This document shows positions 25,859 through 34,558 of a stretch of 64,000 nt of DNA, piece after piece. The notes below the pieces were generated by a model. The model did no database searches and was not told the DNA's origin. It saw only the letters and a program-made list of their open reading frames with translations. The translations under genes were made by a program, and so were the position numbers. Within the stretch, counting starts at the first letter, position 1. Each line of letters starts with the position of its first letter. The stretch is from Comamonas suwonensis (GTDB taxonomy: Bacteria; Pseudomonadota; Gammaproteobacteria; Burkholderiales; Burkholderiaceae_C): NCBI RefSeq assembly GCF_012844455.2, contig NZ_JABBCQ020000002.1, positions 124,001-188,000 on the forward strand, written 5' to 3'.

Positions 25859-27236
25859 TAGCATCCGCACTGCTGGAACGCACCCGCGTCACCGGGAAGG
25901 TCACAGAAAATTCCGAGCCCTTGCCCATTGCGCTTGAAATGTGGAGCTTGGCGCCATGGCGCTGCAGCACATGCTTGACGATGGCCAGCCCCAGCCCCGT
26001 GCCGCCTGTATCACGCGAGCGGCTGCGGTCTACCCGGTAAAAGCGCTCCGTCAGGCGTGAGACATGCTTCTCGTCAATCCCCGGGCCTGAATCCTTGACG
26101 GAAAAGCGGGCCGTTCCATCATCCAGAATCTGCCAGCTCACATCAATCTGCCCACCCGCCGGGGTGTAGCGCATGGCATTGGCCAGCAAATTGGAAAATG
26201 CGCTGTGTAGCTCTGCACTGGCACCGGCGATTTCACCAGCATGCTTGAGCGCAGCTTCATCGGGGAAATTCAATACATGAGGCCTGACCTGCTTGCGCGT
26301 CAGGGCGTTAGACAGTCCGCGCGCCTCGTTCTCGCAGCGAGTAAGCAAGTGCGCCACCGACACCCAATCGTTATTGCTGGGCAGCGGGCTACCTTCCAGA
26401 CGCGAAAGCGTGAGCAAATCTTCGACCAGATGCCGCATGCGCTCGGCCTGCTGGGCCATCAGCTCCAGATAGCGGTTGCGCTCATCTTCTTCCAACGGCA
26501 GGTTCTGCAGCGTTTCGACAAAGCCCGCCAGCACCGTGAGCGGCGTGCGAATTTCATGCGAGACATTGGCCACAAAGTCGCGGCGCATGGCCTCGGCCTG
26601 CTCTAGCGCAGTCACATCGCGCGCCAGCAGCAACTTTCGGCCTTCGCCATAACCATAAAGCTGCACAGAAAGGCGCACAGGCCGCGAAGGCGTACTTTCT
26701 CGCCCCTGCATGACCAAGTCATGCGTGAAGTCATGTGCAGCAAAGTAAGCGCTGAACTGCGGGTCTCGCACCAAGTTACCAATGCTTTGCAGCACATCAC
26801 GCTTGGCATCAAAGCCAAACTGCTTGGCCGATATCTGGTTGCACCATTCAATACGGCCCTGCTCATCCAGCAACACCACGCCGTTGGGACTGGCCTGCAG
26901 AGCAGACAAAATATCATTCAGGCGCTGATCGCCCTGGTGCACCTGCTGCTCACCCTGGCGAATCCAGCGGCGCATACGCACACCGGCCTCGCCCCAGATG
27001 CCAGACAGATCAGGCGCAGCGCCCAGCTCTGACTGACGCAGCCAGCGCAGCAGCCGCGCGCCATTCCAACTATCAACCAGCCACCAGATCCAGCCACCCA
27101 GACAAAAGCCAGCCAGTACCACCATCACCTGCTGGGCCGGTGTCGCTTCTGGGTGAATGAGATAGACCCAGATCAGCCAGAGCACAAGGCCTGCGGCGAT
27201 CTGAGAGGCTAAGAATCGAAAAGCACGCCATCCCAT
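25836..27236 (-). CDS. phoR: Phosphate regulon sensor histidine kinase PhoR
   Basis: Inner-membrane sensor kinase of the Pho two-component system. Order: two N-terminal transmembrane helices (about residues 10-55), a PAS domain (about 110-205, with DEQGRIEWCNQ), the HisKA domain with the phosphoacceptor His in NVSHEIRTPLTVLAGF (about residue 227), and the HATPase domain with NLLANAMRYTPAGG, DSGPGID and GGTGLGLAIVKHV. The absence of a large periplasmic domain fits PhoR, which senses through PstSCAB-PhoU. At 466 residues it is somewhat longer than E. coli PhoR (431). It follows phoB by 46 bp. Confidence 0.96.
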   Translation of the reverse strand: MGWRAFRFLASQIAAGLVLWLIWVYLIHPEATPAQQVMVVLAGFCLGGWIWWLVDSWNGARLLRWLRQSELGAAPDLSGIWGEAGVRMRRWIRQGEQQVHQGDQRLNDILSALQASPNGVVLLDEQGRIEWCNQISAKQFGFDAKRDVLQSIGNLVRDPQFSAYFAAHDFTHDLVMQGRESTPSRPVRLSVQLYGYGEGRKLLLARDVTALEQAEAMRRDFVANVSHEIRTPLTVLAGFVETLQNLPLEEDERNRYLELMAQQAERMRHLVEDLLTLSRLEGSPLPSNNDWVSVAHLLTRCENEARGLSNALTRKQVRPHVLNFPDEAALKHAGEIAGASAELHSAFSNLLANAMRYTPAGGQIDVSWQILDDGTARFSVKDSGPGIDEKHVSRLTERFYRVDRSRSRDTGGTGLGLAIVKHVLQRHGAKLHISSAMGKGSEFSVTFPVTRVRSSSADATASLLSR

Positions 27237-27282
27237 ATTTGCTCTTTATTGTGATGTTTAGCCAAGGCTCGGAAAAACGCTG

Positions 27283-27978
27283 TCAACCCAGAGCCTGCGC
27301 GCTGAAACGGTAACCCGCACCGCGCACAGTTTCAATCAGCGCACCGGCCACGCCCAGCGATTCACGCAGGCGTTTGACGTGCACATCCACCGTACGTTCT
27401 TCAATAAAGACATGGTCGCCCCAGACCTTGTCCAGCAATTGGGCACGGCTGTGCACGCGCTCGGGGTGCTTCATCAGGTAATTGAGCAGCTTGAACTCTG
27501 TGGGGCCGATTTTGAGCAAATCGCCCTGCCAGCTCACGCGGTGGGCCGCTGCATCCAGCATCAGCTCGCCCATGCTGACCTTGTCCTGCACCTGCTCGGG
27601 CGCGCGACGGCGCAACACGGCGCGAATGCGGGCCAGTAGCTCCTGCGTGGAAAAAGGCTTGGTGATGTAGTCATCCGCACCGGCATCCAGACCGGCCACC
27701 TTGTCGGGCTCGTCGCCACGTGCCGTCAGCATCAGAATGGGCACGCCCTTGGTGCGGCTGTCGGCACGCCATTTTCGCGCCAGAGACAGGCCGCTGGCAC
27801 CGGGCAGCATCCAGTCCAGCAAGATCACATCGGGCAGCACGGCATCCAGCTCACGCTGCGCCGAAACACCGTCTTCTGCCCACACGGGCTGGAAGCCGTT
27901 ATGCCTCAGATTGACTGCGATCAGCTCTGCAATCGCAGGTTCGTCCTCAACGATGAGAACCATAGGCATCTTCTTCAT
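27283..27978 (-). CDS. phoB: Phosphate regulon response regulator PhoB
   Basis: OmpR/PhoB-type DNA-binding regulator that activates Pho genes when phosphorylated. The N-terminal receiver domain has the acidic pair in VEDEPA, phosphoacceptor D55 (LLDWMLPG) and the conserved K in ITKPFS. The C-terminal winged helix has RVHSRAQLLDKVWGDHVFIEERTVDVHVKRLR-type recognition residues. Length is 231, standard. It lies between phoU and phoR in the minus-strand pst-pho operon. PHO-box-like sequences at pstS, ppx and ppk1 are its expected targets. Confidence 0.97.
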   Translation of the reverse strand: MKKMPMVLIVEDEPAIAELIAVNLRHNGFQPVWAEDGVSAQRELDAVLPDVILLDWMLPGASGLSLARKWRADSRTKGVPILMLTARGDEPDKVAGLDAGADDYITKPFSTQELLARIRAVLRRRAPEQVQDKVSMGELMLDAAAHRVSWQGDLLKIGPTEFKLLNYLMKHPERVHSRAQLLDKVWGDHVFIEERTVDVHVKRLRESLGVAGALIETVRGAGYRFSAQALG

Positions 27979-27996
27979 CCCTCGGTTGCCTCCTGC

Positions 27997-28698
27997 TTAC
28001 AGCACTGCCGATTCGATTTCGGCCATGGTCTGGTGGCGCACATCCTTGCCCTCGACCAGATAGATGATCAGCTCGGCCACGTTTTTGGAATGATCGCCAA
28101 TACGCTCTATGGCCTTGGCGAGGAAGAGCAGGTCGAGACTGGCCGAGATGGTGCGTGGGTCTTCCATCATGTACGTGATGAGTTTGCGCACAAAGCCATC
28201 AAACTCTTCGTCGATCAGGTCATCTTCTTTCAGGATCGCTACCGCGGCCTTGGTATCCAGACGGGCAAACGCATCCAGTGTCTTACGCAACAGCTCTGAA
28301 GCCATCTGTGCCGCCATGCGCAGCTCTCCGCTGGGCAGCGAACGCGCTGCGCCGCTTTCAATGATGGACTTGACCATACGGGCCATCTTGCAGGCCTCGT
28401 CGCCCATGCGCTCCAGATTGGCCGTGGCCTTGGAGAAAGCGATCAGCAAACGCAAATCCCGCGCCGTGGGCTGGCGGCGGGCGATGATGGAAGACAGCTC
28501 ATGGTCAATTTCGACCTCCATCCCGTTGACCTGCTGCTCGGTGCTGATGACCTGCTCCACCGTATCGAGGTTGAAGCTGGTCAGCGCATAGACGGCATTG
28601 CGGATCTGCGACTCGACCAGGCCGCCAAGCTCCATGACGCGGGCCGAGACGCGGTTGAGTTCCGCATCGAACTGGGTGGACAAATGTTTTTCTGTCAT
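27997..28698 (-). CDS. phoU: Phosphate signalling complex protein PhoU
   Basis: Negative regulator that links the PstSCAB transporter to PhoR. It is a 233-residue all-helical protein made of two similar three-helix bundles, each with an acidic metal-binding motif (visible as ERMGDEACKMARM in the first and ERIGDHSKNVAELIIYLVEG in the second). The N-terminus MTEKHLSTQFDAELNRVSARV is typical. It sits between pstB and phoB, the usual place. Confidence 0.97.
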   Translation of the reverse strand: MTEKHLSTQFDAELNRVSARVMELGGLVESQIRNAVYALTSFNLDTVEQVISTEQQVNGMEVEIDHELSSIIARRQPTARDLRLLIAFSKATANLERMGDEACKMARMVKSIIESGAARSLPSGELRMAAQMASELLRKTLDAFARLDTKAAVAILKEDDLIDEEFDGFVRKLITYMMEDPRTISASLDLLFLAKAIERIGDHSKNVAELIIYLVEGKDVRHQTMAEIESAVL

Positions 28699-28748
28699 TG
28701 CTCTAATCCTTCTCAGTTTTTCGAGGTCTTAGCGACCGCTTTAGGCTC

Positions 28749-29525
28749 TTAACCAAACCGGCCAGTGATGTAGTCTTCTGTTTCTTTGCGCTCGGGCTTG
28801 AAGAACATTTTTTCGGTCTCGCCAAACTCCATCAGGTCGCCCAGGTACATATAAGCCGTGTAGTCGCTGCAACGTGCGGCCTGCTGCATGTTGTGGGTCA
28901 CGATGACGACGGTGTAGTCGCTCTTGAGTTCCGCAATCAGTTCTTCAATCTTGGCCGTCGAAATAGGGTCCAGTGCCGAGCATGGCTCATCGAGCAAAAG
29001 TACTTCGGGCTTGATGGCAATGCCACGTGCAATGCACAAGCGCTGCTGCTGACCACCCGAGAGGCCAGAGCCGCTTTGTTGCAGCTTGTCCTTGACTTCA
29101 TTCCACAGCGCCGCCTTGCGCAGCGCCCATTCCACGCGGTCGTCCATGTCGGAAGAGTTCAGGCTTTCAAACAGCTTCACGCCAAAGGCGATGTTGTCGT
29201 AGATGGACATGGGGAACGGCGTCGGCTTCTGGAACACCATGCCCACCTTGGCGCGAATCAGCGCCACATCTTGCTTGCTGGTCAGCAGGTTGTCGCCGTC
29301 CAGCAAAATCTGGCCTTCGGCGCGCTGCTCGGGGTACAGCTCGAACATGCGGTTGAAGGTACGCAGCAAAGTGGACTTGCCACAGCCCGAAGGGCCGATA
29401 AAGGCCGTGACCTTTTTCTCGGGAATGTCGAGATTGATGTTTTTGAGTGCGTGGAACTTGCCGTAGTAGAAGTTCAGGTCGCGCACAGCCAGCTTAACGT
29501 TGGAGGGAGCAGTGGTTGCAGTCAT
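28749..29525 (-). CDS. pstB: Phosphate ABC transporter ATP-binding protein
   Basis: ATPase of the high-affinity phosphate importer PstSCAB. Walker [10 protein letters not shown] spans residues 44-52; the ABC signature is [16 protein letters not shown], and Walker B is [13 protein letters not shown]. The Q-loop and switch His ([14 protein letters not shown]) are intact. Length is 258, standard. It sits 18 bp after pstA and 50 bp before phoU. Confidence 0.98.
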   Translation of the reverse strand: MTATTAPSNVKLAVRDLNFYYGKFHALKNINLDIPEKKVTAFIGPSGCGKSTLLRTFNRMFELYPEQRAEGQILLDGDNLLTSKQDVALIRAKVGMVFQKPTPFPMSIYDNIAFGVKLFESLNSSDMDDRVEWALRKAALWNEVKDKLQQSGSGLSGGQQQRLCIARGIAIKPEVLLLDEPCSALDPISTAKIEELIAELKSDYTVVIVTHNMQQAARCSDYTAYMYLGDLMEFGETEKMFFKPERKETEDYITGRFG

Positions 29526-29542
29526 GATCGTGAACTTTCGAA

Positions 29543-30427
29543 TTATTTTTGGCGAGTGATGTAGCGCGCCAGAATATTGAGACCCAGCACCGCCACGGTG
29601 ATGAGAAGCACACCGGCCCAGGCCAGTTGCTGCCAGTTCTCATACGGGCTCATCGCAAATTTGAAGATGGTGACCGGCAGACTGGCCATAGGCTTGGTCA
29701 TGTCGGCATTCCAGAACTGATTGTTCAGTGCGGTAAACAGCAGCGGTGCGGTCTCACCCGCAATACGGGCCACCGCCAGCAGCACACCGGTAATCACACC
29801 GGCCCGTGCGGCACGCAGCGTGACCATGATGATGACCTTCCACTTGGGCGTACCCAGTGCATAGGCCGCTTCGCGCAGGCTGGCAGGGACCAGCACCAGC
29901 ATGTTTTCCGTAGTGCGAATGACCACGGGAATCACAATCAGCGCCAGCGCAATCACACCGGCGATACCGGAGAAGCTCTTGAGGCGTATCACCACTACGG
30001 TGTAGACAAACAGGCCGATCACAATCGAGGGAGCCGACAGCAGAATGTCATTCACAAAGCGGGTTGCTCCGGCCAACCAGCTCTTTTTGTCATATTCGGC
30101 CAGATAGACGCCTGCCATCACGCCGATGGGCGTGCCCACAAACGTAGCCAGCGCCACCATCATCAGAGAACCCCAGATGGCATTGGCAATGCCCCCTTCA
30201 TCATTGGGCGGCGGCGTCATCTGCGAGAACAGCGCAAAGCTCAGACCGCCCACACCCTGGCGCACGGTTTCCCACAGAATCCAGACCAGCCAGAAGACAC
30301 CAAACAGCATGGCCGCCAAGGACAGGGCCAGCGCCAGCAGGTTCATACGCTTGCGCTTGTCATACTTGGCCTGGCGCACGGCCGCCAGATCGGCGGCATT
30401 GAGCATTTTTGTGGAGGTCGAGCTCAT
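29543..30427 (-). CDS. pstA: Phosphate ABC transporter permease PstA
   Basis: One of two membrane subunits of PstSCAB, 294 residues with about six transmembrane helices. The binding-protein-dependent transport motif is visible as [20 protein letters not shown] (the EAA loop that docks PstB). The N-terminus has a cytoplasmic part ending [10 protein letters not shown]. Its start overlaps the pstC stop by 4 bp, so the two permease genes are translationally coupled. Confidence 0.97.
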   Translation of the reverse strand: MSSTSTKMLNAADLAAVRQAKYDKRKRMNLLALALSLAAMLFGVFWLVWILWETVRQGVGGLSFALFSQMTPPPNDEGGIANAIWGSLMMVALATFVGTPIGVMAGVYLAEYDKKSWLAGATRFVNDILLSAPSIVIGLFVYTVVVIRLKSFSGIAGVIALALIVIPVVIRTTENMLVLVPASLREAAYALGTPKWKVIIMVTLRAARAGVITGVLLAVARIAGETAPLLFTALNNQFWNADMTKPMASLPVTIFKFAMSPYENWQQLAWAGVLLITVAVLGLNILARYITRQK

Positions 30428-31446
30428 GAGCGGGCTCCTTCATTCTTCTGCAGGCGATTGAGCAGCAGCTTGGACATGGCCAGCACCACAAAGGTGATGA
30501 AGAACAGCACCAGACCCAAATAGATCAGCGATGCCTGGTGGAGGCCTTCGCCCGCTTCCGCAAATTCATTGGCCAGCGCCGAGGTGATACTGTTGGCCGC
30601 TTCGAAGACGGACAACGAATTGAGCTGGTTCATGTTGCCGATCACAAAGGTGACGGCCATGGTCTCACCCAAAGCGCGGCCCAGGCCCAGCATGACGCCG
30701 CCCAGCACACCGGTCTTGGTATAGGGAAGCACCACTTTCCAGACCACTTCCCAGGTCGTGGAGCCCAGACCGTAGGCAGATTCCTTGAGCAGCGCAGGCG
30801 TGACTTCAAACACATCGCGCATCACCGAGGCGATGAACGGGATGATCATGATCGCCAGAATAATGCCGGCCGACAAAATACCGATACCCACGGGCGGGCC
30901 AGAGACAAAAGCGCCCAGATAGGGCACGCCGGTCAGCAGCGACTGCAGAGGCTGCTGCACATAGGTGGCGAGCACAGGGCCGAACACCATCAGGCCCCAC
31001 ATGCCATAAACGATGGATGGCACCGCAGCCAGCAGCTCAATGGCCGTACCCAGCGGGCGCTTGAGCCAGGCGGGCGACAGCTCCGTCAAAAACAGGGCAA
31101 TGCCAAAGCTCACGGGCACTGCAATCAAGAGCGCGATGGCGGAAGTGGCCAGCGTGCCGTAAATCATGACCAGACCACCGTACTGGTCCTGCACGGGATC
31201 CCAGACGCTGCTGGTCAGAAAGCCCAGACCATATTGATGAATGGCGGGCCAGGCGCCCACAATCAACGAGCCCATGATGGCCACGAGCAGCACCAGCGTC
31301 AAAATCGCTGCGCTGCGCGCTAAGACACCAAACAGGCGATCCGCCAGACGACCCGACATCATCGGTGCTCGTGGCGGTGAGGGAGAGCGTCGCTTGGCGG
31401 CATCGGTAGAAGCAGCCAGCGAGCTGGAGGGCGACGTTGTGGACAC
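30424..31446 (-). CDS. pstC: Phosphate ABC transporter permease PstC
   Basis: Second membrane subunit of PstSCAB with six helices and the EAA-type loop [22 protein letters not shown] chose the GTG at 31446 ([13 protein letters not shown], 340 residues) because AAAGG lies 7 bp upstream and because the longer frame from 31518 would translate the hairpin that separates pstS from pstC. The first ~45 residues are Ser/Pro-rich and probably cytoplasmic. It lies 75 bp after pstS. Confidence 0.94.
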   Translation of the reverse strand: MSTTSPSSSLAASTDAAKRRSPSPPRAPMMSGRLADRLFGVLARSAAILTLVLLVAIMGSLIVGAWPAIHQYGLGFLTSSVWDPVQDQYGGLVMIYGTLATSAIALLIAVPVSFGIALFLTELSPAWLKRPLGTAIELLAAVPSIVYGMWGLMVFGPVLATYVQQPLQSLLTGVPYLGAFVSGPPVGIGILSAGIILAIMIIPFIASVMRDVFEVTPALLKESAYGLGSTTWEVVWKVVLPYTKTGVLGGVMLGLGRALGETMAVTFVIGNMNQLNSLSVFEAANSITSALANEFAEAGEGLHQASLIYLGLVLFFITFVVLAMSKLLLNRLQKNEGARS

Positions 31447-31484
31447 GTGGGCGCCTTTATTCGCAAAGGTTGAAAGAAGCAGCA

Positions 31485-31509
31485 AAGGTGCCGTCCGGAA
31501 CGGCACCTT
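31485..31509 (-). terminator. pstS-pstC intergenic hairpin
   Basis: AAGGTGCCGT and ACGGCACCTT (31485-31494 with 31500-31509) form a 10-bp stem after the pstS stop with only weak T content after it. It is probably a partial terminator or mRNA stabiliser that keeps pstS expression higher than that of the downstream genes. Confidence 0.6.
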
Positions 31510-31521
31510 GCCACTCACACA

Positions 31522-32553
31522 TTACTGGGAAACGGCCTTGCCGGAAGTGTCCTTGATATTGTTCCAGGACTTGTAAATCACCGTCTTCACCGCTTCAGGC
31601 ATGGGCACATAGTCCAGATCGGCAGCGGTCTTGTCGCCCTGCTTGTAAGTCCACTCAAAGAACTTCAGCGAGGTGGCGGCCTGAGCAGGCTTGTCTTGCG
31701 ACTTGTGCATCAGGATAAACGTGGCCGAGGTGATGGGCCAGGCGTTCTTGCCAGACTGGTTGGTCAGGATTTGATAGAAGCTCTTGGCCCAGTCAGCACC
31801 GGCAGCAGCCGCCTTGAAGGTTTCGTCGTCAGGAGAGACATAGACGCCATCCTTGTTCTGCAGCTGCGTGAAGGTCATCTTGTTTTGCTTCACATAGGCG
31901 TACTCAACGTAGCCGATGGAGTTGGGCAGGCGACCGACGAAAGCAGCAACGCCTTCGTTACCCTTGCCACCCGCACCTGTGGGCCAGTTCACCGCCTTGC
32001 CTTCACCTACTTTTTCCTTCCACTCGGCGTTGACCTTGGAGAGGTAGTTGGTGAAACCAAAGGTGGTTCCCGAGCCATCAGCGCGGCGCACAGGGGCGAT
32101 GGCGGCATCAGGCAGCGCCACACCAGGGTTCAAAGCCGTGATGGCGGCATCGTTCCACTTGGTGATCTTGCCTAGATAGATGTCACCCAGCACCTGACCC
32201 GAGAGCTTGAGCTGACCGGGAGCCACACCCTTGATGTTGACCACGGGCACAATGCCGCCAATCACAGTGGGGAACTGAACCAGACCCTTCTTGGTCAGCT
32301 CATCGTCTTTCAGGGGCTCATCCGAAGCACCGAAGTCCACGGTCTTGGCTTCGATCTGCTTGACGCCAGCGCTGGAGCCCACCGACTGGTAATTAATCTT
32401 GACGCCTGTGGCCTTGTGATAGTCAGCAGCCCACTTGGAGTACAGAGGAGCCGGGAAGCTCGCACCAGCGCCAGTGGCTTCCTGGTTCGCTTGGGCCATG
32501 CCACCTGCAGACAAAGCACCAGCCACCAGAACGTGAATCAAGGACAACTTCAT
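31522..32553 (-). CDS. pstS: Periplasmic phosphate-binding protein PstS
   Basis: High-affinity phosphate receptor of PstSCAB, 343 residues. The signal peptide [20 protein letters not shown] ends at AQA. The ligand-binding loops are visible: [40 protein letters not shown] and [18 protein letters not shown]. It heads the minus-strand pst-pho operon and is preceded by a PHO-box-like repeat with a well-placed -10. Confidence 0.97.
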   Translation of the reverse strand: MKLSLIHVLVAGALSAGGMAQANQEATGAGASFPAPLYSKWAADYHKATGVKINYQSVGSSAGVKQIEAKTVDFGASDEPLKDDELTKKGLVQFPTVIGGIVPVVNIKGVAPGQLKLSGQVLGDIYLGKITKWNDAAITALNPGVALPDAAIAPVRRADGSGTTFGFTNYLSKVNAEWKEKVGEGKAVNWPTGAGGKGNEGVAAFVGRLPNSIGYVEYAYVKQNKMTFTQLQNKDGVYVSPDDETFKAAAAGADWAKSFYQILTNQSGKNAWPITSATFILMHKSQDKPAQAATSLKFFEWTYKQGDKTAADLDYVPMPEAVKTVIYKSWNNIKDTSGKAVSQ

Positions 32554-32590
32554 GAAACGACCTCTTAGGGTTGAAAGATTCGATGGGTGA

Positions 32591-32624
32591 ACTGTAAAAA
32601 GCTTTTATGACAGCGTCGTGACAC
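32591..32624 (-). promoter_or_regulatory. PHO box and -10 of the pst operon
   Basis: On the minus strand GTGTCAC-GACG-CTGTCAT gives two 7-bp direct repeats with an 11-bp period, close to the PHO-box pattern CTGTCAT-N4-CTGTCAT. Ten bp further is TACAGT, a plausible -10. PstS translation starts 38 bp downstream of that. Confidence 0.8.
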
Positions 32625-32664
32625 ATACATTTCAATACGCCGCCGAGTGAAACAGCAGTTTTTC

Positions 32665-32698
32665 GCGTCATGCAACCGTCATATTTCATTCGCAAAAT
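32665..32698 (+). promoter_or_regulatory. PHO box and -10 facing ppx
   Basis: On the plus strand GCGTCAT-GCAA-CCGTCAT (32665-32682) again has an 11-bp period and points toward ppx. CAAAAT (32693-32698) 10 bp downstream is a possible -10. The ppx leader would then be about 200 nt. Confidence 0.6.
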
Positions 32699-32903
32699 TC
32701 TGCCCCTGCTCTGTGCAAAAGCACGTGTCAGAGAAGCCAGCGCCGACAACGTCATGGTTGGCAAATACCTGACTTGGAAAAGGTTGAAACCCGCCTGAAG
32801 CCAGCCAGAACCGCGTCTGTACTGCATATTTCAGAACTTTAGGCGCGGCGCGAATTAGCGCCCGCGCTCACACTCTTAGAACAACACATAGATTGGCTCA
32901 GAA

Positions 32904-34385
32904 ATGGCCCCTGAATCACTGCTTGCTGCCGTAGACCTTGGCTCCAATAGCTTTCGCCTTGAAATTGGCCGCATCGGCTCCCACCAGCGCATTGAGCGTG
33001 TGGAGTACCTCAAGGAAACCGTGCGCCAAGGCAACGGGCTGAATGCACGCCATGAACTCTCCCGCGAGGCCATGGAGCGTGGTTGGGAATGCCTGGCCCG
33101 CTTTGGTGAACGCCTGACGGGCTTCAAGGCCGCGCAAGTGCGTGCCGTGGCCACCCAGACCCTGCGCGAAGCCATCAATGCTCAGGAGTTTGTGGAACGC
33201 GGCAGCCAGTTGCTGGGCTTTCCGATTGAGGTCATTTCCGGCGAAGAAGAAGCCCGCCTGATCTATCGCGGCGTGGCCAGCTCGCTGCCGCCCAGCCAGC
33301 AAAAGCGCCTGGTCATTGACATTGGTGGCCGCTCCACCGAAATCATCATCGGCCAGCACAGCAAGGCGCTGCAGGTTGCCTCATTTGCGCTGGGCAGCGT
33401 CTCATGGAGCGCGCATTACTTCAGCGATGGCATGCTGAACAAAGCCAACTTTCAGACTGCCATGGCCGCCGCCAGGCAAAGTCTGGCTCACGCCCAGTTT
33501 GCCTACCCTGGCACTGCCTGGGACTGCGCCTATGCTTCATCCGGCACGGCCAATGCGGTGGCCGATGCGCTCACGGCACAAGGCCTGGATGGCCGCGTCA
33601 TCACGCCAGCCAAGTTGCGCCATCTGTATGAGCAGTTGCTGGACATCGGCCATGTGGACAAGCTGCGCATTCCCGGTCTCAAAGAAGACCGCCGCGCCGT
33701 GGTGGCTGGCGGCATCAGCGTGATGATGGCCGTGGTGGACTTGCTGGGCATTACCGAGCTGGAAGTCGCACAAGGTGCGCTGCGTCAGGGCGTTTTGCAT
33801 GACCTGCTGGACCATGAGCCACCCGCCGACAAGGAAGCCGCCGAAATCAGAGGTCTGCAGCTGGATTTTGGCGTGGACGAGGCCCACGCGCACCGCGTAC
33901 AGCACGTTGCCGCCGAGCTGCTGCAGCAAATGCAGTCCACAGCGCCCTCGCTTTTAGCGACCAAGGCGCTGGGCATGGCCGCGCAGTTGCACGAGGTGGG
34001 CATGCGCGTGGCGCTGAGCAACTACCACCGTCATGGTGCCTACATTACCGAGCATTGCAGCCAGGCCACCTGGGAGCCCGAGCTGCGCGAGCGCATCTGC
34101 CAGCTGGTGCTGGGCCACCAAGGCAAGCTGCGCAAGCTGGATGCCGTGATTGGCGACCCCGAAGTCGCTCTGCCGCTGATGGCGCTGCGCCTTGCTGTAC
34201 AGCTATGCCACACGCGCCGCGACCCGGACATGCAAGGCATTACCCTCAAACGCACAGGCACGGAATTCAGGCTGACCACACCCATCGGCTGGATGCTGAC
34301 CTACCCACAATCGGCCCGGCTGCTGGAAGAAGAAGCTATGGCCTGGAGCAAGTCGCCCTGGAGCCTGAAGCTGCATCTGCGCTGA
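32904..34385 (+). CDS. ppx: Exopolyphosphatase (Ppx/GppA family)
   Basis: Processive enzyme that releases phosphate from the ends of polyphosphate, and possibly acts on pppGpp. The actin-like ATPase fold is visible: phosphate-binding loop AAVDLGSNSFRLEI at residues 8-21, SGEEEARLIYRGVA, and the second loop LVIDIGGRSTEIIIGQ near residue 140. The C-terminal half is an HD-like helical domain (HEVGMRVALSNYHRHGAYI). Length is 493 residues, typical of the Ppx branch. It is divergent from pstS, faces ppk1 across a shared terminator, and has a PHO-box-like site upstream. Confidence 0.94.
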   Translation: MAPESLLAAVDLGSNSFRLEIGRIGSHQRIERVEYLKETVRQGNGLNARHELSREAMERGWECLARFGERLTGFKAAQVRAVATQTLREAINAQEFVERGSQLLGFPIEVISGEEEARLIYRGVASSLPPSQQKRLVIDIGGRSTEIIIGQHSKALQVASFALGSVSWSAHYFSDGMLNKANFQTAMAAARQSLAHAQFAYPGTAWDCAYASSGTANAVADALTAQGLDGRVITPAKLRHLYEQLLDIGHVDKLRIPGLKEDRRAVVAGGISVMMAVVDLLGITELEVAQGALRQGVLHDLLDHEPPADKEAAEIRGLQLDFGVDEAHAHRVQHVAAELLQQMQSTAPSLLATKALGMAAQLHEVGMRVALSNYHRHGAYITEHCSQATWEPELRERICQLVLGHQGKLRKLDAVIGDPEVALPLMALRLAVQLCHTRRDPDMQGITLKRTGTEFRLTTPIGWMLTYPQSARLLEEEAMAWSKSPWSLKLHLR

Positions 34386-34416
34386 ACCGGTGCTCCGGAT
34401 ACAGCGATAACGCAAC

Positions 34417-34445
34417 AAAAAGGGACTGCACCGCAGTCCCTTTTT
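34417..34445. terminator. Bidirectional terminator between ppx and ppk1
   Basis: AAAAAGGGACTGC and GCAGTCCCTTTTT form a 13-bp perfect stem with a three-base loop between two convergent genes, with A and T runs on both sides. Confidence 0.9.
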
Positions 34446-34558
34446 GATTCAGTGCTCATAAGAATGAGAGCTGCTTGCGCAATTCATTCATGAGCTTCAG
34501 CATCAAAAAACTTCGAAACCCATGCTTATCAAGCGCAAGAAGCTCACATTTTTAAAGA